Below, one piece after another: positions 18,938-27,815 of a stretch of DNA of 64,000 nt; within the stretch, counting starts at the first letter, position 1; each line of letters begins with the position of its first letter. The notes under the pieces were generated by a model. It did no database searches. It saw only the letters and a list, made by a program, of their open reading frames with translations, and had not been told where the DNA came from. The stretch covers positions 1 through 64,000 of the forward strand of contig CAVKYE010000006.1 in NCBI GenBank assembly GCA_963660615.1, read 5' to 3'. This DNA is from Coprosoma sp963660615 (GTDB lineage Bacteria; Bacillota_I; Bacilli_A; RF39; UBA660). A program made the translations under genes and the position numbers.

Positions 18938-19542
18938 TTTACAATCAAATCATAAACTGAATCAGCATAATCAAAATTAGCCTTATTCCAAAAATGATTA
19001 ATATAATCATCACGATCATTTTTATATTGCAAATAATAAGCATGTTCCCATAAATCAATACAGAAAAGCGGAATCAAATTATAAGAAAGTGGAGTCTCCT
19101 GATTAATCATATTTACAATAAGCAAATCACCTTTATCATTACTTACCAAAAAAGTATAACCAGAACCGATAAGATTTCTAGCTCTCTCATTAAAATCACG
19201 ACGGAAATTCTCAAAATTTCCATATTGTAAATTAATTCTATTAAGTAAATTACCCCTAGGTAAACTAGAATTTTTACCCATAGAAAGAAAATACAAATCA
19301 TGATTTAAAACACCACCAACATTATACAAAATATCACCACGAAGCGGAAGTGAAAACTCCGAAATATGCCTAGGTATTTCCTCCAAAGAATACCTATAAT
19401 CATAATTATCCTTTTTCAAAAAATCATTAAGCCTATTCAAATAACCACTGTGATGTTTTGTATAATGAAAAGTAATAACCTCTTCATTAATATCCGGCTC
19501 AAGCCCATCATAAGAATACGGCAAAGTCATAAGTTCATACAT
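18931..19542 (-). CDS. Iron/manganese superoxide dismutase family protein
   Basis: Fe/Mn-SOD fold of about 203 aa that converts superoxide to H2O2 and O2 in the cytosol. The four metal ligands can be placed: FHYTKHH, NHDLYF, and DLWEHAYY (D and H). The segment after the second His reads LYFLSM where most SODs have a tryptophan, so activity may be altered. The ATG at 19542 follows GGAGGG. It has its own terminator and sits between a pseudopilin and the spoVA operon. A spore-coat SOD role, as for Bacillus SodA, is possible but not shown. Confidence 0.88.
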   Translation of the reverse strand: MYELMTLPYSYDGLEPDINEEVITFHYTKHHSGYLNRLNDFLKKDNYDYRYSLEEIPRHISEFSLPLRGDILYNVGGVLNHDLYFLSMGKNSSLPRGNLLNRINLQYGNFENFRRDFNERARNLIGSGYTFLVSNDKGDLLIVNMINQETPLSYNLIPLFCIDLWEHAYYLQYKNDRDDYINHFWNKANFDYADSVYDLIVKR

Positions 19543-19570
19543 ATAATTTCCCTCCAATAAATACTATTAA

Positions 19571-19592
19571 AAAAGAAGAAAAAAATTCTTCA
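19571..19592 (-). terminator. Terminator after the pseudopilin gene
   Basis: Minus strand: AAGAA, T-rich loop, TTCTT and a run of T. Confidence 0.5.
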
Positions 19593-19603
19593 AGTTAAAA
19601 CTA

Positions 19604-19969
19604 CTAACATCCACTTGCTCTATACTCATAAGTATATTTCTTCCCAGTATAAGTAACAAGTACACTGCCATTCATTACACTCTTATCCTTTGGGTTTATA
19701 ATATCATCTTTAGATAAAAGTCCAGATTTTTTCATAGCCTCAACCGAAACACAATAAGAATCATTTTTAATTTTGGGCAAATAAGTTGAATTATCCAAAG
19801 AAGTCATATAATTCTTCGCCGATTTAACAATCAAAGAAACTTGCTCATCATAAGCCTTATCTTTAGAATCAGAAACAATTGAATTAATCGTTGGAACAAC
19901 AATCAAAGCAATAAGTCCCAAAATAGCAATAACCATAATAAGTTCAACAAGCGTAAATGCGTTTTTCAT
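19604..19969 (-). CDS. Type IV pilin-like (ComGC-type) pseudopilin
   Basis: Protein of about 121 aa with a short basic leader and the prepilin signature A/FTLVELIMVIAILGLIALI, Glu at +5 and a single hydrophobic helix. The -1 residue is Ala instead of the usual Gly, which may slow prepilin-peptidase cleavage. The C-terminal half (GLLSKDDIINPKDKS, then YTYEYRASGC) resembles the prepilin domain fused to Rpe at 3518-4510. The ATG at 19969 is preferred over the GTG at 19978 because AGGTGAAGG precedes it. No pilus machinery lies in the window. Confidence 0.82.
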   Translation of the reverse strand: MKNAFTLVELIMVIAILGLIALIVVPTINSIVSDSKDKAYDEQVSLIVKSAKNYMTSLDNSTYLPKIKNDSYCVSVEAMKKSGLLSKDDIINPKDKSVMNGSVLVTYTGKKYTYEYRASGC

Positions 19970-20011
19970 AACCTTCACCTACTATAATTATAAATAATAT
20001 TCTAGCATATG

Positions 20012-20650
20012 TCAATTAATATTTTGTCTTAATTTACTAAGTACCTTTTGTTCACACCTAGAAACGCGTGCCTGAGTAAGACCCAAATTAGAAGCAACCT
20101 CAGTTTGAGTCATATCTTCATAATATCTTTCAATCATAATAGACCTCTCAGGTTCCTCCAAACTTTCAATCTCCATCTTTAAAAATAAAAGAGTATCATA
20201 ATCATAAGTTTTACCAATTATCTCATGAAGCATCATATTAGTATCACCAACATTCTCATCAATACTCTTAAAAGATAAAGAAGAAAGTGCATCCAAAACA
20301 ACATCATATGGAATTTCTAAATAACTACTAATCTCCAAAATAGAAGGCTCCCTCATCAAAATTTGCTCAAGCTTTTCCTTAACCAAAAGCACCTTATTTC
20401 TAAGTGCCCTCATATCACGGCTAATTTTAATCCTACTATCATCACGAATAACCTTCTTCATCTCACCTAAAATATAACTATACGCATACGTCGTAAACTT
20501 AGCCTTAGTCTTATCATAATTCTTATAAGCTAAAAGCATCCCACTCACACCAGCCTGATATAAATCATCCATATCAGCCATAGGAAAATAAGAAGCAATT
20601 TTATATATTAATTTTTCATTTTCTTTAACAAGATCCGTAAACTCTTTCAT
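20012..20650 (-). CDS. sigF: Sporulation RNA polymerase sigma factor (SigF/SigG family)
   Basis: Sigma-70 factor of 212 aa without region 1. Region 2 contains DMDDLYQAGVSGMLLAY and KFTTYAYSYILGEMKK, followed by region 3 and the region 4 helix-turn-helix MTQTEVASNLGLTQARVSRCE. Size and sequence fit the forespore sigmas F/G. It lies 9 nt after an SpoIIAA-like gene, as sigF follows spoIIAA-spoIIAB in other spore formers, but no spoIIAB is present. A GGAGGGG ribosome site precedes the ATG. The F rather than G assignment rests on this context. Confidence 0.88.
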   Translation of the reverse strand: MKEFTDLVKENEKLIYKIASYFPMADMDDLYQAGVSGMLLAYKNYDKTKAKFTTYAYSYILGEMKKVIRDDSRIKISRDMRALRNKVLLVKEKLEQILMREPSILEISSYLEIPYDVVLDALSSLSFKSIDENVGDTNMMLHEIIGKTYDYDTLLFLKMEIESLEEPERSIMIERYYEDMTQTEVASNLGLTQARVSRCEQKVLSKLRQNIN

Positions 20651-20658
20651 ATCCCCTC

Positions 20659-21000
20659 CTATGAATTAATAATTTTTACCGCTGAAATCTCATCATTAAC
20701 AATAAAATTTTCATCAAAAAACTTTAACATCATATTTTTTATCTTTTCATTCGCATCCACACAAATAAAACTAAAACCATCATTATTAAGACAAAAATTA
20801 AAACTATTAATCAAAGCACATCTGCCCAAAAAATCCATATATCTAACATCAGAAACATTAAATACAGCATTCTTAATTCCAGTTTTCTTGATAAAATCTA
20901 GAACCTCATAGGTAAACTGCATAACATTGTGCTCATCCAAAAATCCACTAAGCTTAACAAACAAAATACCTCTAGCTGGACTAATATCAATATCAAGCAT
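20659..21000 (-). CDS. SpoIIAA-like STAS protein lacking the phospho-serine
   Basis: STAS-domain protein of about 113 aa that aligns with the anti-anti-sigma factor SpoIIAA (LSGFLDEHN; then NAVFNVSDVRYMDFLGRC). In SpoIIAA the loop reads MDSSGLG and the first Ser is phosphorylated by SpoIIAB. Here it is MDFLGRC, so both serines are gone. The ATG at 21000 with AAGGTGG ahead is preferred to GTG at 21012. It is followed directly by sigF. It may bind something other than SpoIIAB, act unphosphorylated, or be a remnant. Confidence 0.8.
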   Translation of the reverse strand: MLDIDISPARGILFVKLSGFLDEHNVMQFTYEVLDFIKKTGIKNAVFNVSDVRYMDFLGRCALINSFNFCLNNDGFSFICVDANEKIKNMMLKFFDENFIVNDEISAVKIINS

Positions 21001-21026
21001 ATTATCACCCACCTTACTTTATCACA

Positions 21027-22253
21027 TCACAATCTCTTTTTTAACACTTTCGACAAAATTAGAATTAATAAGATAAAAAGCAAAATAAACCCAAAATAAT
21101 AAAATAAATCATTAGAACTTTCATAAGAAACCTCTTCCTTTTTTAGAGGAACAGAAGGTTTTGAAGAAACAACCGACAAATTATCCTCCTTCGCACTTGC
21201 CGAAATAACCGACGAAGTAACCAAAGGGAAATCAGACTTACTTAAAGTATCATTTGTGTCTAAAGTATCCTTTGTATCTAAAACATTATCAGAAAAATCT
21301 ATAGAAACATCTGAAGATACATCATCATTCTCTTTTGAATCATCAATAATACACCTAACCCTATAAGCATAAAAATCCTTAAACAATAAATCATCTTTAT
21401 AAATATAATCCATATAAGCAGAAGACAAATAATCATCATAATACACCTTTTTCTCCTTATAAGTCTGATAAACAGTATCACGATATTTATAAACCGGACC
21501 TGCTCTTCTAAAAGCTACAATATTAGAAATTTCAAGAGGAACCGAAGAATAAAATTCTTCCATAGTTGTAACATAATTAATAAGATGAACATCCTTACTA
21601 TCCCAAAGAAGACTAAAATTTTCATCAAAAGTATAAAAATTATTAGTATATATCTCATCATTATAACCAGTTCTAAACATCATCCTGTAATCATTCACAC
21701 CATCACCACTAACACGCAAAACAACATCAAGCAAACTAATATCCAAATCACATGGCAAATTAATATAAATAGATTCATCATTTTCTAAACTATCAAAACT
21801 TCCCGTAGACTTATTAGAAATATCATAATCAAGTTCCTTACCATCATAAAGCAATTTAAACTCCTCAATTTTAAACGAATTAATCCAGAAATTTTTAATT
21901 TCAATAAAATTAATATCCTTTAGCTTCGCATATTTATACCCCCATTCCTGAACAATTTCACGACCTTCTTTCTCTTCTGGCATATCAAAACTTAATTCTG
22001 AAAAATCCGTATATTTATATGTATCATAATCTATAAAAGGATATTCCAAACTACTAGTTTCCGAAAAAGGACCATTTTCCCTTTCTAACTTATAATACTT
22101 ATATCTCCTTTCTGTTTTAACATCAACCAAATCACTAGTTTCAATAAACTTATCATCATATTCACTAAAATCAGAATAATCAGTATATGATAATGCTGAA
22201 ACATTAAAAGACACCATCATAAGTAGAATCACTACCATAATTCTTTTAAACAT
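21027..22253 (-). CDS. Secreted, C-terminally membrane-anchored protein of unknown function
   Basis: I do not recognise this 408-aa protein. It has a signal peptide (about 1-20), a large extracellular region rich in Asp, Tyr and Ser, and a Ser/Thr/Asp-rich low-complexity stalk (about 310-375). A C-terminal membrane helix follows (about 385-402), ending KVLKKRL. It is the first gene of a unit with spoIIAA-like and sigF (gap about 26 nt) and is preceded by conserved element copy B. Topology suggests a surface or intermembrane protein made when sigF is made; a sporulation role is inference. Confidence 0.75.
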   Translation of the reverse strand: MFKRIMVVILLMMVSFNVSALSYTDYSDFSEYDDKFIETSDLVDVKTERRYKYYKLERENGPFSETSSLEYPFIDYDTYKYTDFSELSFDMPEEKEGREIVQEWGYKYAKLKDINFIEIKNFWINSFKIEEFKLLYDGKELDYDISNKSTGSFDSLENDESIYINLPCDLDISLLDVVLRVSGDGVNDYRMMFRTGYNDEIYTNNFYTFDENFSLLWDSKDVHLINYVTTMEEFYSSVPLEISNIVAFRRAGPVYKYRDTVYQTYKEKKVYYDDYLSSAYMDYIYKDDLLFKDFYAYRVRCIIDDSKENDDVSSDVSIDFSDNVLDTKDTLDTNDTLSKSDFPLVTSSVISASAKEDNLSVVSSKPSVPLKKEEVSYESSNDLFYYFGFILLFILLILILSKVLKKRL

Positions 22254-22282
22254 ACCTTTCTCCTTTCCTGCCCCTCTATAGT

Positions 22283-22323
22283 TATGATACGATAAAAATT
22301 TCTAATTTCCTTCTTTTTAAAAG
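22283..22323 (-). promoter_or_regulatory. Conserved promoter-like element, copy B
   Basis: Minus strand: AAGGAAAT, 13 nt, CGTATCATA, within TTTTTATCGTATCATA and followed by CTATAGAGGGG. Upstream similarity to copy A extends to about 22380. It lies about 30 nt ahead of the ribosome site of the 408-aa gene and is the only promoter-like signal seen for the unit containing sigF. Confidence 0.65.
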
Positions 22324-22472
22324 CAAAAAAACAAAAAAGTATTTTCCCTCTAAATTCCCCCCAAAAATAACATTTTAATCAAAATCAAACCATCAAAATA
22401 TTTAATTACTAACACCTAAAGACTACACTTTATTTATTTTTATTTTTAAGATATAATTAATATGGTGATTTG

Positions 22473-24659
22473 ATGAAAGAACTATTAAGCCCAGCAGGAG
22501 ATATCGAAGGATTAAAAGCCGCTATATTTAATGGTGCCGATGCAGTTTATATTTCCGGCAAAAATTTTGGGGCCAGAAAATACGCAAAAAACTTTACAAA
22601 AGAAGAATTAAAAGAAGCCATCTCACTCGCACACCTATATAACGTCAAAGTATACATTACCGTAAACACCGTCATTTATGAAAATGAAATTAATGAATTC
22701 TTAAACTATATTAATTATTTATATTTAATTGGTGCAGATAGCATAATAATTCAAGACATTGGTATGATTCACCTCATTAGAAAAAAATTACCCGACTTTG
22801 AAATTCATATCTCCACCCAAGGAAATAACTGTAATGACTACACCCTAAAATATTACAAAAATTTAGGTGTTAAAAGAGTTGTCTTAGCCCGTGAACTATC
22901 CTTAAAAGAAATAAATAACCTAAAAACAAATATTGATAAGGAAGTTTTCATTCATGGAGCCTTATGCATTTGTTATAGTGGTTGCTGCCTTTTCAGTAGT
23001 CTAAATGGTAATAGAAGTGGCAATAGAGGTATGTGTGCAGGACCTTGCCGACTTCCCTACACACTTATAAAAAATGATAAAATCGTAAAAACAAAAGGGC
23101 CATATCTTCTTAGTCCAAAAGAATTAAATACTTCAGATAACTTCAAAGAAATATTAAACAGTAACATTCAAAGTTTTAAAATAGAAGGAAGAATGAAAAG
23201 CCCATCATACGTCGCCTATGTAACCAAAATGTATAGAAATCTAATCGACAAAAAAAATAACCCAAACAATACCCAGGACAACCTAAAAAAAATATACAAT
23301 CGTAATTTCACCCTAGGTCATTTATTTAATAAAACCGAAAATGAATTAATGAACAGTATAAGCCCTAATCACATCGGTTTAGAAATTGGTAAAGTAATTA
23401 ATATAAATAATAAATATATTAAAATTAAAATAAATGACAATTTATCTCAAAACGATGGAATAAGATTTTTAAAAACCGGCAAAGGAATGATTATAAATAA
23501 ACTTTACAACGATAAAGGACTACTTATAAATAAAGCATCTAAAGGAGATATAATCCTAATTGACAACAAAATAAACTTAAAAACATTAGATAAAGTAAGC
23601 ATAACTTATGATTATAACCTAATGAAAGAACTTTTAAACTTTCCATCAAAAAAAATAAATATAAACTTCAAAGTTTACGCAAAAATCAATAAACCCCTAT
23701 CCATCACAATTATAGAAAACAATCACAAAATCACATTAAATGGAAATATCATAACAAAAGCCATAAACAAGGCCACAACAAAAGAAGAAATCACAAAAAA
23801 ACTATCAAAACTAGGAAACACTCCATTTTATGTAAACAACATAAACTTTGATATAGATGACAATATATTTATCCCCATCAGTGAAATAAACAACATTAGA
23901 AGAAATTTAGTAAATAAATTAACAGAAAAAAAACTAGAAATAAATAGAAAAATAACAAACACAAAAATAAAAAAAATAAACATAGAAAAAAAAGAAGATG
24001 TCATAAGTGCATATACAAACAAAGAAAATGTTCTAAAATATCTACTAAATAAAATAGATATGGTATATACAGATGATTTATTTCTATATAACAAATACAA
24101 ATGTAATAAACTCTACTATCGTCTAGACAGAACAAATTATAACCTTCCAGACTTTCACAACGAAAACTTAGTCATAACAGAAATAGGAAGTCTATATAAA
24201 TATTCCAAAGATAACAACTGTATAGGTGATTATTCCCTAAACATAAACAATAGTTATAGTGCTAACTATCTAGAAAAAGAAGGATTAAATTACATAACCC
24301 TATCACCAGAACTTGATTTAAACAAAATAAAAATGATTGCTAAAAACTCATGCAACATAAAAGTAATTATTTATGGCACTTTAGAACTCATGGTCATAAA
24401 ACATTGCATAATAAAAACACATGATAACTGTCCATCATGCAAAAACAACAACTACTACCTCTTAAATAAAAAAGGAGAAAAATTTAAAATCATAACCAAA
24501 AACTGCAAAAATCACATCATGCATCACGAAAAAATCAATCTACTAAAAGAAATAAAAAAACTAAAAGAATATGGCATTAATAACTTTCATTTTGAATTTA
24601 TAGATGAAGAAATAGATGAAATAAAAAACATTTTAAAAACAGTAAAAAGCTCAAAATAG
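22473..24659 (+). CDS. U32-family peptidase / tRNA or rRNA hydroxylation protein
   Basis: Protein of 728 aa beginning MKELLSPAGDIEGLKAAIFNGADAVY, the U32 hallmark. The cysteine cluster region follows at about 165-200 (HGALCICYSGCCLFSS and RGMCAGPCR). The long form with a C-terminal DUF3656-like part and later cysteines resembles E. coli RlhA (23S C2501 hydroxylation) more than the short YrrN/YrrO pair. The exact substrate is uncertain. It is on the plus strand, with A/C-rich codon use typical of lagging-strand genes here. A TTG directly ahead of the ATG is not needed. Confidence 0.85.
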   Translation: MKELLSPAGDIEGLKAAIFNGADAVYISGKNFGARKYAKNFTKEELKEAISLAHLYNVKVYITVNTVIYENEINEFLNYINYLYLIGADSIIIQDIGMIHLIRKKLPDFEIHISTQGNNCNDYTLKYYKNLGVKRVVLARELSLKEINNLKTNIDKEVFIHGALCICYSGCCLFSSLNGNRSGNRGMCAGPCRLPYTLIKNDKIVKTKGPYLLSPKELNTSDNFKEILNSNIQSFKIEGRMKSPSYVAYVTKMYRNLIDKKNNPNNTQDNLKKIYNRNFTLGHLFNKTENELMNSISPNHIGLEIGKVININNKYIKIKINDNLSQNDGIRFLKTGKGMIINKLYNDKGLLINKASKGDIILIDNKINLKTLDKVSITYDYNLMKELLNFPSKKININFKVYAKINKPLSITIIENNHKITLNGNIITKAINKATTKEEITKKLSKLGNTPFYVNNINFDIDDNIFIPISEINNIRRNLVNKLTEKKLEINRKITNTKIKKINIEKKEDVISAYTNKENVLKYLLNKIDMVYTDDLFLYNKYKCNKLYYRLDRTNYNLPDFHNENLVITEIGSLYKYSKDNNCIGDYSLNINNSYSANYLEKEGLNYITLSPELDLNKIKMIAKNSCNIKVIIYGTLELMVIKHCIIKTHDNCPSCKNNNYYLLNKKGEKFKIITKNCKNHIMHHEKINLLKEIKKLKEYGINNFHFEFIDEEIDEIKNILKTVKSSK

Positions 24660-24670
24660 AGCTTTTTTTT
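24645..24670 (+). terminator. Terminator of the U32 gene
   Basis: AAAGCTC, 7-8 nt loop containing the stop codon, GAGCTTT with U8. Confidence 0.8.
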
Positions 24671-24731
24671 CATAAAAAATTTACAAATAATTTAATATTA
24701 ATTTTAAAAAGAAAAAGAAGCCTTAAAACTC

Positions 24732-25817
24732 CTATCTTCCAAACCTTTCAAAATCTTCATACCTTAAAACATACTTATAAGCAGTCTTATCATGGAAAAT
24801 CATAAACCAACTTTCCATATCCTCACGAACTTCATTACAAATAATTGGTGAATGTAACTCTTCTTCAATATCAACCAAATCTTTGAAAATCTTAATATTA
24901 ACAACATCATATTGCTCTAACCTAGGCATATTCTCAGCTTCAGCAATAATATCTCCATACTCCTTAAGTATCTTATTAAGTTGCAATACATACTCAGATT
25001 TCCTAGTAGTCTTAATTAACTTACTTCCAAACTTTTTAAGTAAAACTAACGATAACAATAACAACGCAGTTCCAAGAACTAATAACGAAATATTAATACT
25101 ATTACTATTTTGATCCGTTTGCTCATAAACTGTTTGATTTCCATTATTTATATAATCAGGTTTAATTTGAACAGTTTGCGTAAGTAGTGGAATTTGTAAA
25201 GTCATAGTATTAGTTTCTTGTAAAGTATTTTCTTCACCATTAAGTCCACCATTTATAGTCACCTTAAAAGCAACATCCACTCTAGAATCAACAGAAAGAC
25301 CAAACTGATTTCTAAAGTCCGTCATTATTTGATTATACTTATTATAATCAAGTGACACAGTCTTATCAATTTTTATATTATTTCCAGTTCCCGTTTTAGT
25401 CTCATTAGGAAGAATTTGATAAGCCTTTGACCAAACTTCAACAGTTTTTGAATCAGATTCAGAATATAATCCTTTAGCAGTCGCCACTAAACTATATGAA
25501 TATGTATAATCCAAATCTTTACTACTACTTAAATTGTAACTTACATCCACATCAATATGATCAATTAATGAGGCTATATACTGTTTATTCATCCCTAAAT
25601 ATTCCGATGTAAAGAAATCATTTTGTTTTAAATAAACACGATAATTCAAATTACTATTATAATTATACGAATACAACTCCTTTTTAGAAGCACCATTTGG
25701 GTTTAAACTTTTAACAATAGCAAATATTGAAAAAGCCATTAACACTAAAACAATGATAAGAATAAACACTTGTACCCATTGTTTTAAAATTACTTTATTT
25801 TCATTTTTTGGTTTCAT
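24732..25817 (-). CDS. DUF5305-like membrane protein linked to SipW
   Basis: Protein of 361 aa with one N-terminal membrane helix (about 14-34), an extracellular beta-rich domain (about 45-235), a second helix (about 241-262) and a cytosolic tail. By layout and by its place behind a SipW-type signal peptidase it matches the DUF5305 proteins of such loci. It starts 22 nt after sipW and is co-transcribed. The function in the family is unknown; a role in export or assembly of the TasA-like proteins is inferred from neighbourhood. Confidence 0.75.
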   Translation of the reverse strand: MKPKNENKVILKQWVQVFILIIVLVLMAFSIFAIVKSLNPNGASKKELYSYNYNSNLNYRVYLKQNDFFTSEYLGMNKQYIASLIDHIDVDVSYNLSSSKDLDYTYSYSLVATAKGLYSESDSKTVEVWSKAYQILPNETKTGTGNNIKIDKTVSLDYNKYNQIMTDFRNQFGLSVDSRVDVAFKVTINGGLNGEENTLQETNTMTLQIPLLTQTVQIKPDYINNGNQTVYEQTDQNSNSINISLLVLGTALLLLSLVLLKKFGSKLIKTTRKSEYVLQLNKILKEYGDIIAEAENMPRLEQYDVVNIKIFKDLVDIEEELHSPIICNEVREDMESWFMIFHDKTAYKYVLRYEDFERFGR

Positions 25818-25839
25818 TTTATCTCTCCTTTTTATTCTT

Positions 25840-26982
25840 TTATGATACTACTCCACTAAGCCATACAGAAGGATATCCAATATATGGAATCGTGAAGGAC
25901 ACTTTGCCAACAACTTGTTCTGCACTAACCCTATCAAGATCAACCGTATTATTATGATCACCCTTAGTGACATATAAAATATTTCCATATTCATCATTTT
26001 CAGTATCAACTATCCTATGAACAACAAACTTAGAGCCACTAGTAAATTGAATAATATCATTCTTTTGTAATTCTTTCTTTTCTAATCTAGTAAGTTTTCT
26101 TACAACAACAGCATCACCACGATTAAATGTCGGTGACATACTACCCGATAATACAGCAACCGGTTGATACTTAAATACCCCAATAACAAATCCAGCCATT
26201 ACAGCAATAAAAGCAAATACCGGAATATACATGGCAGGATTGTATTTTTTTCTATCCCGTGCCGATAACCTTTCATTTTTCTTAATATGTTCAAAATTTA
26301 AATATACAAAAAGGGCAAGTGGTACAGTTACACCAACAACAGATGTTACAAACCAATCAAAGTTTGGCATTATTGGAACAATAAATTCTGGGAGTGTCAA
26401 GAAAAGCCTATAAATTATAGATAACTTTGCTCCGCCTATTAAAACAAAATAAGTCATAACACCACTCGTCACAAAAGTCGGAATTAAAACCTTAGCCGTA
26501 TATATAAATGCTTCTTTTGCATTATCAAAATTTTCTGTGATATCCGTAAAAGATACATTAATCAAAGCTAACAAAATAGTAATAATTACAAAATTATATA
26601 TTTTTTTCTTTTCAAGCTTAACCATAGCCTCACGAATTATCTCTTGGAAAAATATTATACTACCAAACGCCCATATATTCTTAAGAATACTCAAAATATC
26701 CTTAGAATAAGGCGTGTTTTGATACCCAAATAACAAACCCAACAAGAAATAAATTATAAAATAAATAATTAAACCAATTATCAAGCTTTGCGTTTTCCCA
26801 GTTTCATTCTTTATTCTAGTACTAGTATCCTTACTCAGGTATATAGAAATTCCACATATCACAACCCAAATAAGAGGATTTACAAGTTCATTATAAAACG
26901 ATAAAGATGATGGAGATAAAACAAAATTAGAAAGCAATATATAGCCTATTAATAAAGCGTATATTATCAAAAGATTCCTCAT
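25840..26982 (-). CDS. sipW: SipW-type signal peptidase I with multi-helix N-terminal domain
   Basis: Residues about 1-230 form six or so membrane helices. The rest is an ER/SipW-type signal peptidase: SGSMSPTFNRGD with catalytic Ser near 279, and VVHRIVD near 326, where bacterial SPase I would have the Lys. YVTKGDHNN follows. At 380 aa it is twice the size of B. subtilis SipW because of the added membrane domain. SipW enzymes process TasA/CalY-like proteins, and two such proteins are encoded just upstream, separated by a terminator. Confidence 0.88.
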   Translation of the reverse strand: MRNLLIIYALLIGYILLSNFVLSPSSLSFYNELVNPLIWVVICGISIYLSKDTSTRIKNETGKTQSLIIGLIIYFIIYFLLGLLFGYQNTPYSKDILSILKNIWAFGSIIFFQEIIREAMVKLEKKKIYNFVIITILLALINVSFTDITENFDNAKEAFIYTAKVLIPTFVTSGVMTYFVLIGGAKLSIIYRLFLTLPEFIVPIMPNFDWFVTSVVGVTVPLALFVYLNFEHIKKNERLSARDRKKYNPAMYIPVFAFIAVMAGFVIGVFKYQPVAVLSGSMSPTFNRGDAVVVRKLTRLEKKELQKNDIIQFTSGSKFVVHRIVDTENDEYGNILYVTKGDHNNTVDLDRVSAEQVVGKVSFTIPYIGYPSVWLSGVVS

Positions 26983-27084
26983 ACTTTTTTACCCCTTCTT
27001 AGACATTTTTTATCTAACCCCACTACTGTAAACAATTATAGCATAAATTAAACTATTTATCAATTAATTTCCAAAACAAAAACT

Positions 27085-27112
27085 AAAAAACTACCTTTCG
27101 ATAGTTTCTTCA
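27085..27112 (-). terminator. Terminator between the TasA-like gene and sipW
   Basis: Minus strand: AACTATC, GAAA loop, GGTAGTT and T6. It probably sets a higher level for the substrate genes than for sipW. Confidence 0.75.
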
Positions 27113-27119
27113 AATATAC

Positions 27120-27677
27120 TTACGCTTGAGTATAAGATAAAGTTACACCAAGTTGTGCTGTTTCTTTAGCAGTAACAGTATTTTCACCTGGATCCGTGAA
27201 CTCTGCTTTAACAGTCATAGTAGCAGTTCCATTAGCAGCAATTGTAGTTGGTGTTGGAGAAGTAACTGTAAATTTAATATTTCCCTTAGTTGCAGTTAAA
27301 CCAGTTACAGTACCACCATCAAGAGTTAAAACAGGAGTACCATTTTTAGCAGACAAAGTACCACTATTTTTAATAGTTAAAGTGAATAATACTGAATCAC
27401 CAGGTTGAGTTAAATCAGCAGTTAAATTAGCAGTTAAATCATCATTACTATAAGTAATTGAACCAGTTGGAGCAGTAGCACCACCTAAACCAGTAGTACT
27501 ATCAATAACACCAGCACCATCTTGCTTAGAATTATCAAAACGTACATCCCATTTAGAAGTAATGTTTGCAGTTCCATTAATATTTAATTGTGTTGCAAAT
27601 GCAGCATAACCAACTGCCATAACCAATACTATTGCAAGTAATCCTCCTATTAAAACATTTTTATTTTTTTCGTTCAT
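27120..27677 (-). CDS. TasA/CalY-like SipW-dependent exported protein 2
   Basis: Exported protein of 185 aa. The N-terminus KNVLIGGLLAIVLVMAVGY followed by AAFA is the alternate signal peptide cleaved by SipW-type peptidases, then LNINGTANITSKWDV. The rest is a Thr/Gly-rich beta domain as in TasA/camelysin-like matrix fibre proteins. It is a paralogue of the protein at 27816-28319, with an almost identical signal region. An extended -10 (TGATATAAT) lies upstream on the minus strand, so it can be expressed separately. Confidence 0.85.
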   Translation of the reverse strand: MNEKNKNVLIGGLLAIVLVMAVGYAAFATQLNINGTANITSKWDVRFDNSKQDGAGVIDSTTGLGGATAPTGSITYSNDDLTANLTADLTQPGDSVLFTLTIKNSGTLSAKNGTPVLTLDGGTVTGLTATKGNIKFTVTSPTPTTIAANGTATMTVKAEFTDPGENTVTAKETAQLGVTLSYTQA

Positions 27678-27774
27678 CCTTTTTCTTCCTTTCTAGTATA
27701 TTTGGCAAGTACACATTCCTACCATTGAAACAATTATATCACATCAAAAAAAAAAAGCAATAAAATTTCTAAAA

Positions 27775-27803
27775 AAATAGATGATTTTTTTCATCTATTT
27801 TAA
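27775..27803 (-). terminator. Terminator between the two TasA-like genes
   Basis: TAGATGA / TCATCTA stem around an A/T-rich loop, with T-rich ends on both strands. It separates the tandem paralogues. Confidence 0.7.
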
Positions 27804-27815
27804 ATTATCCTGTGA

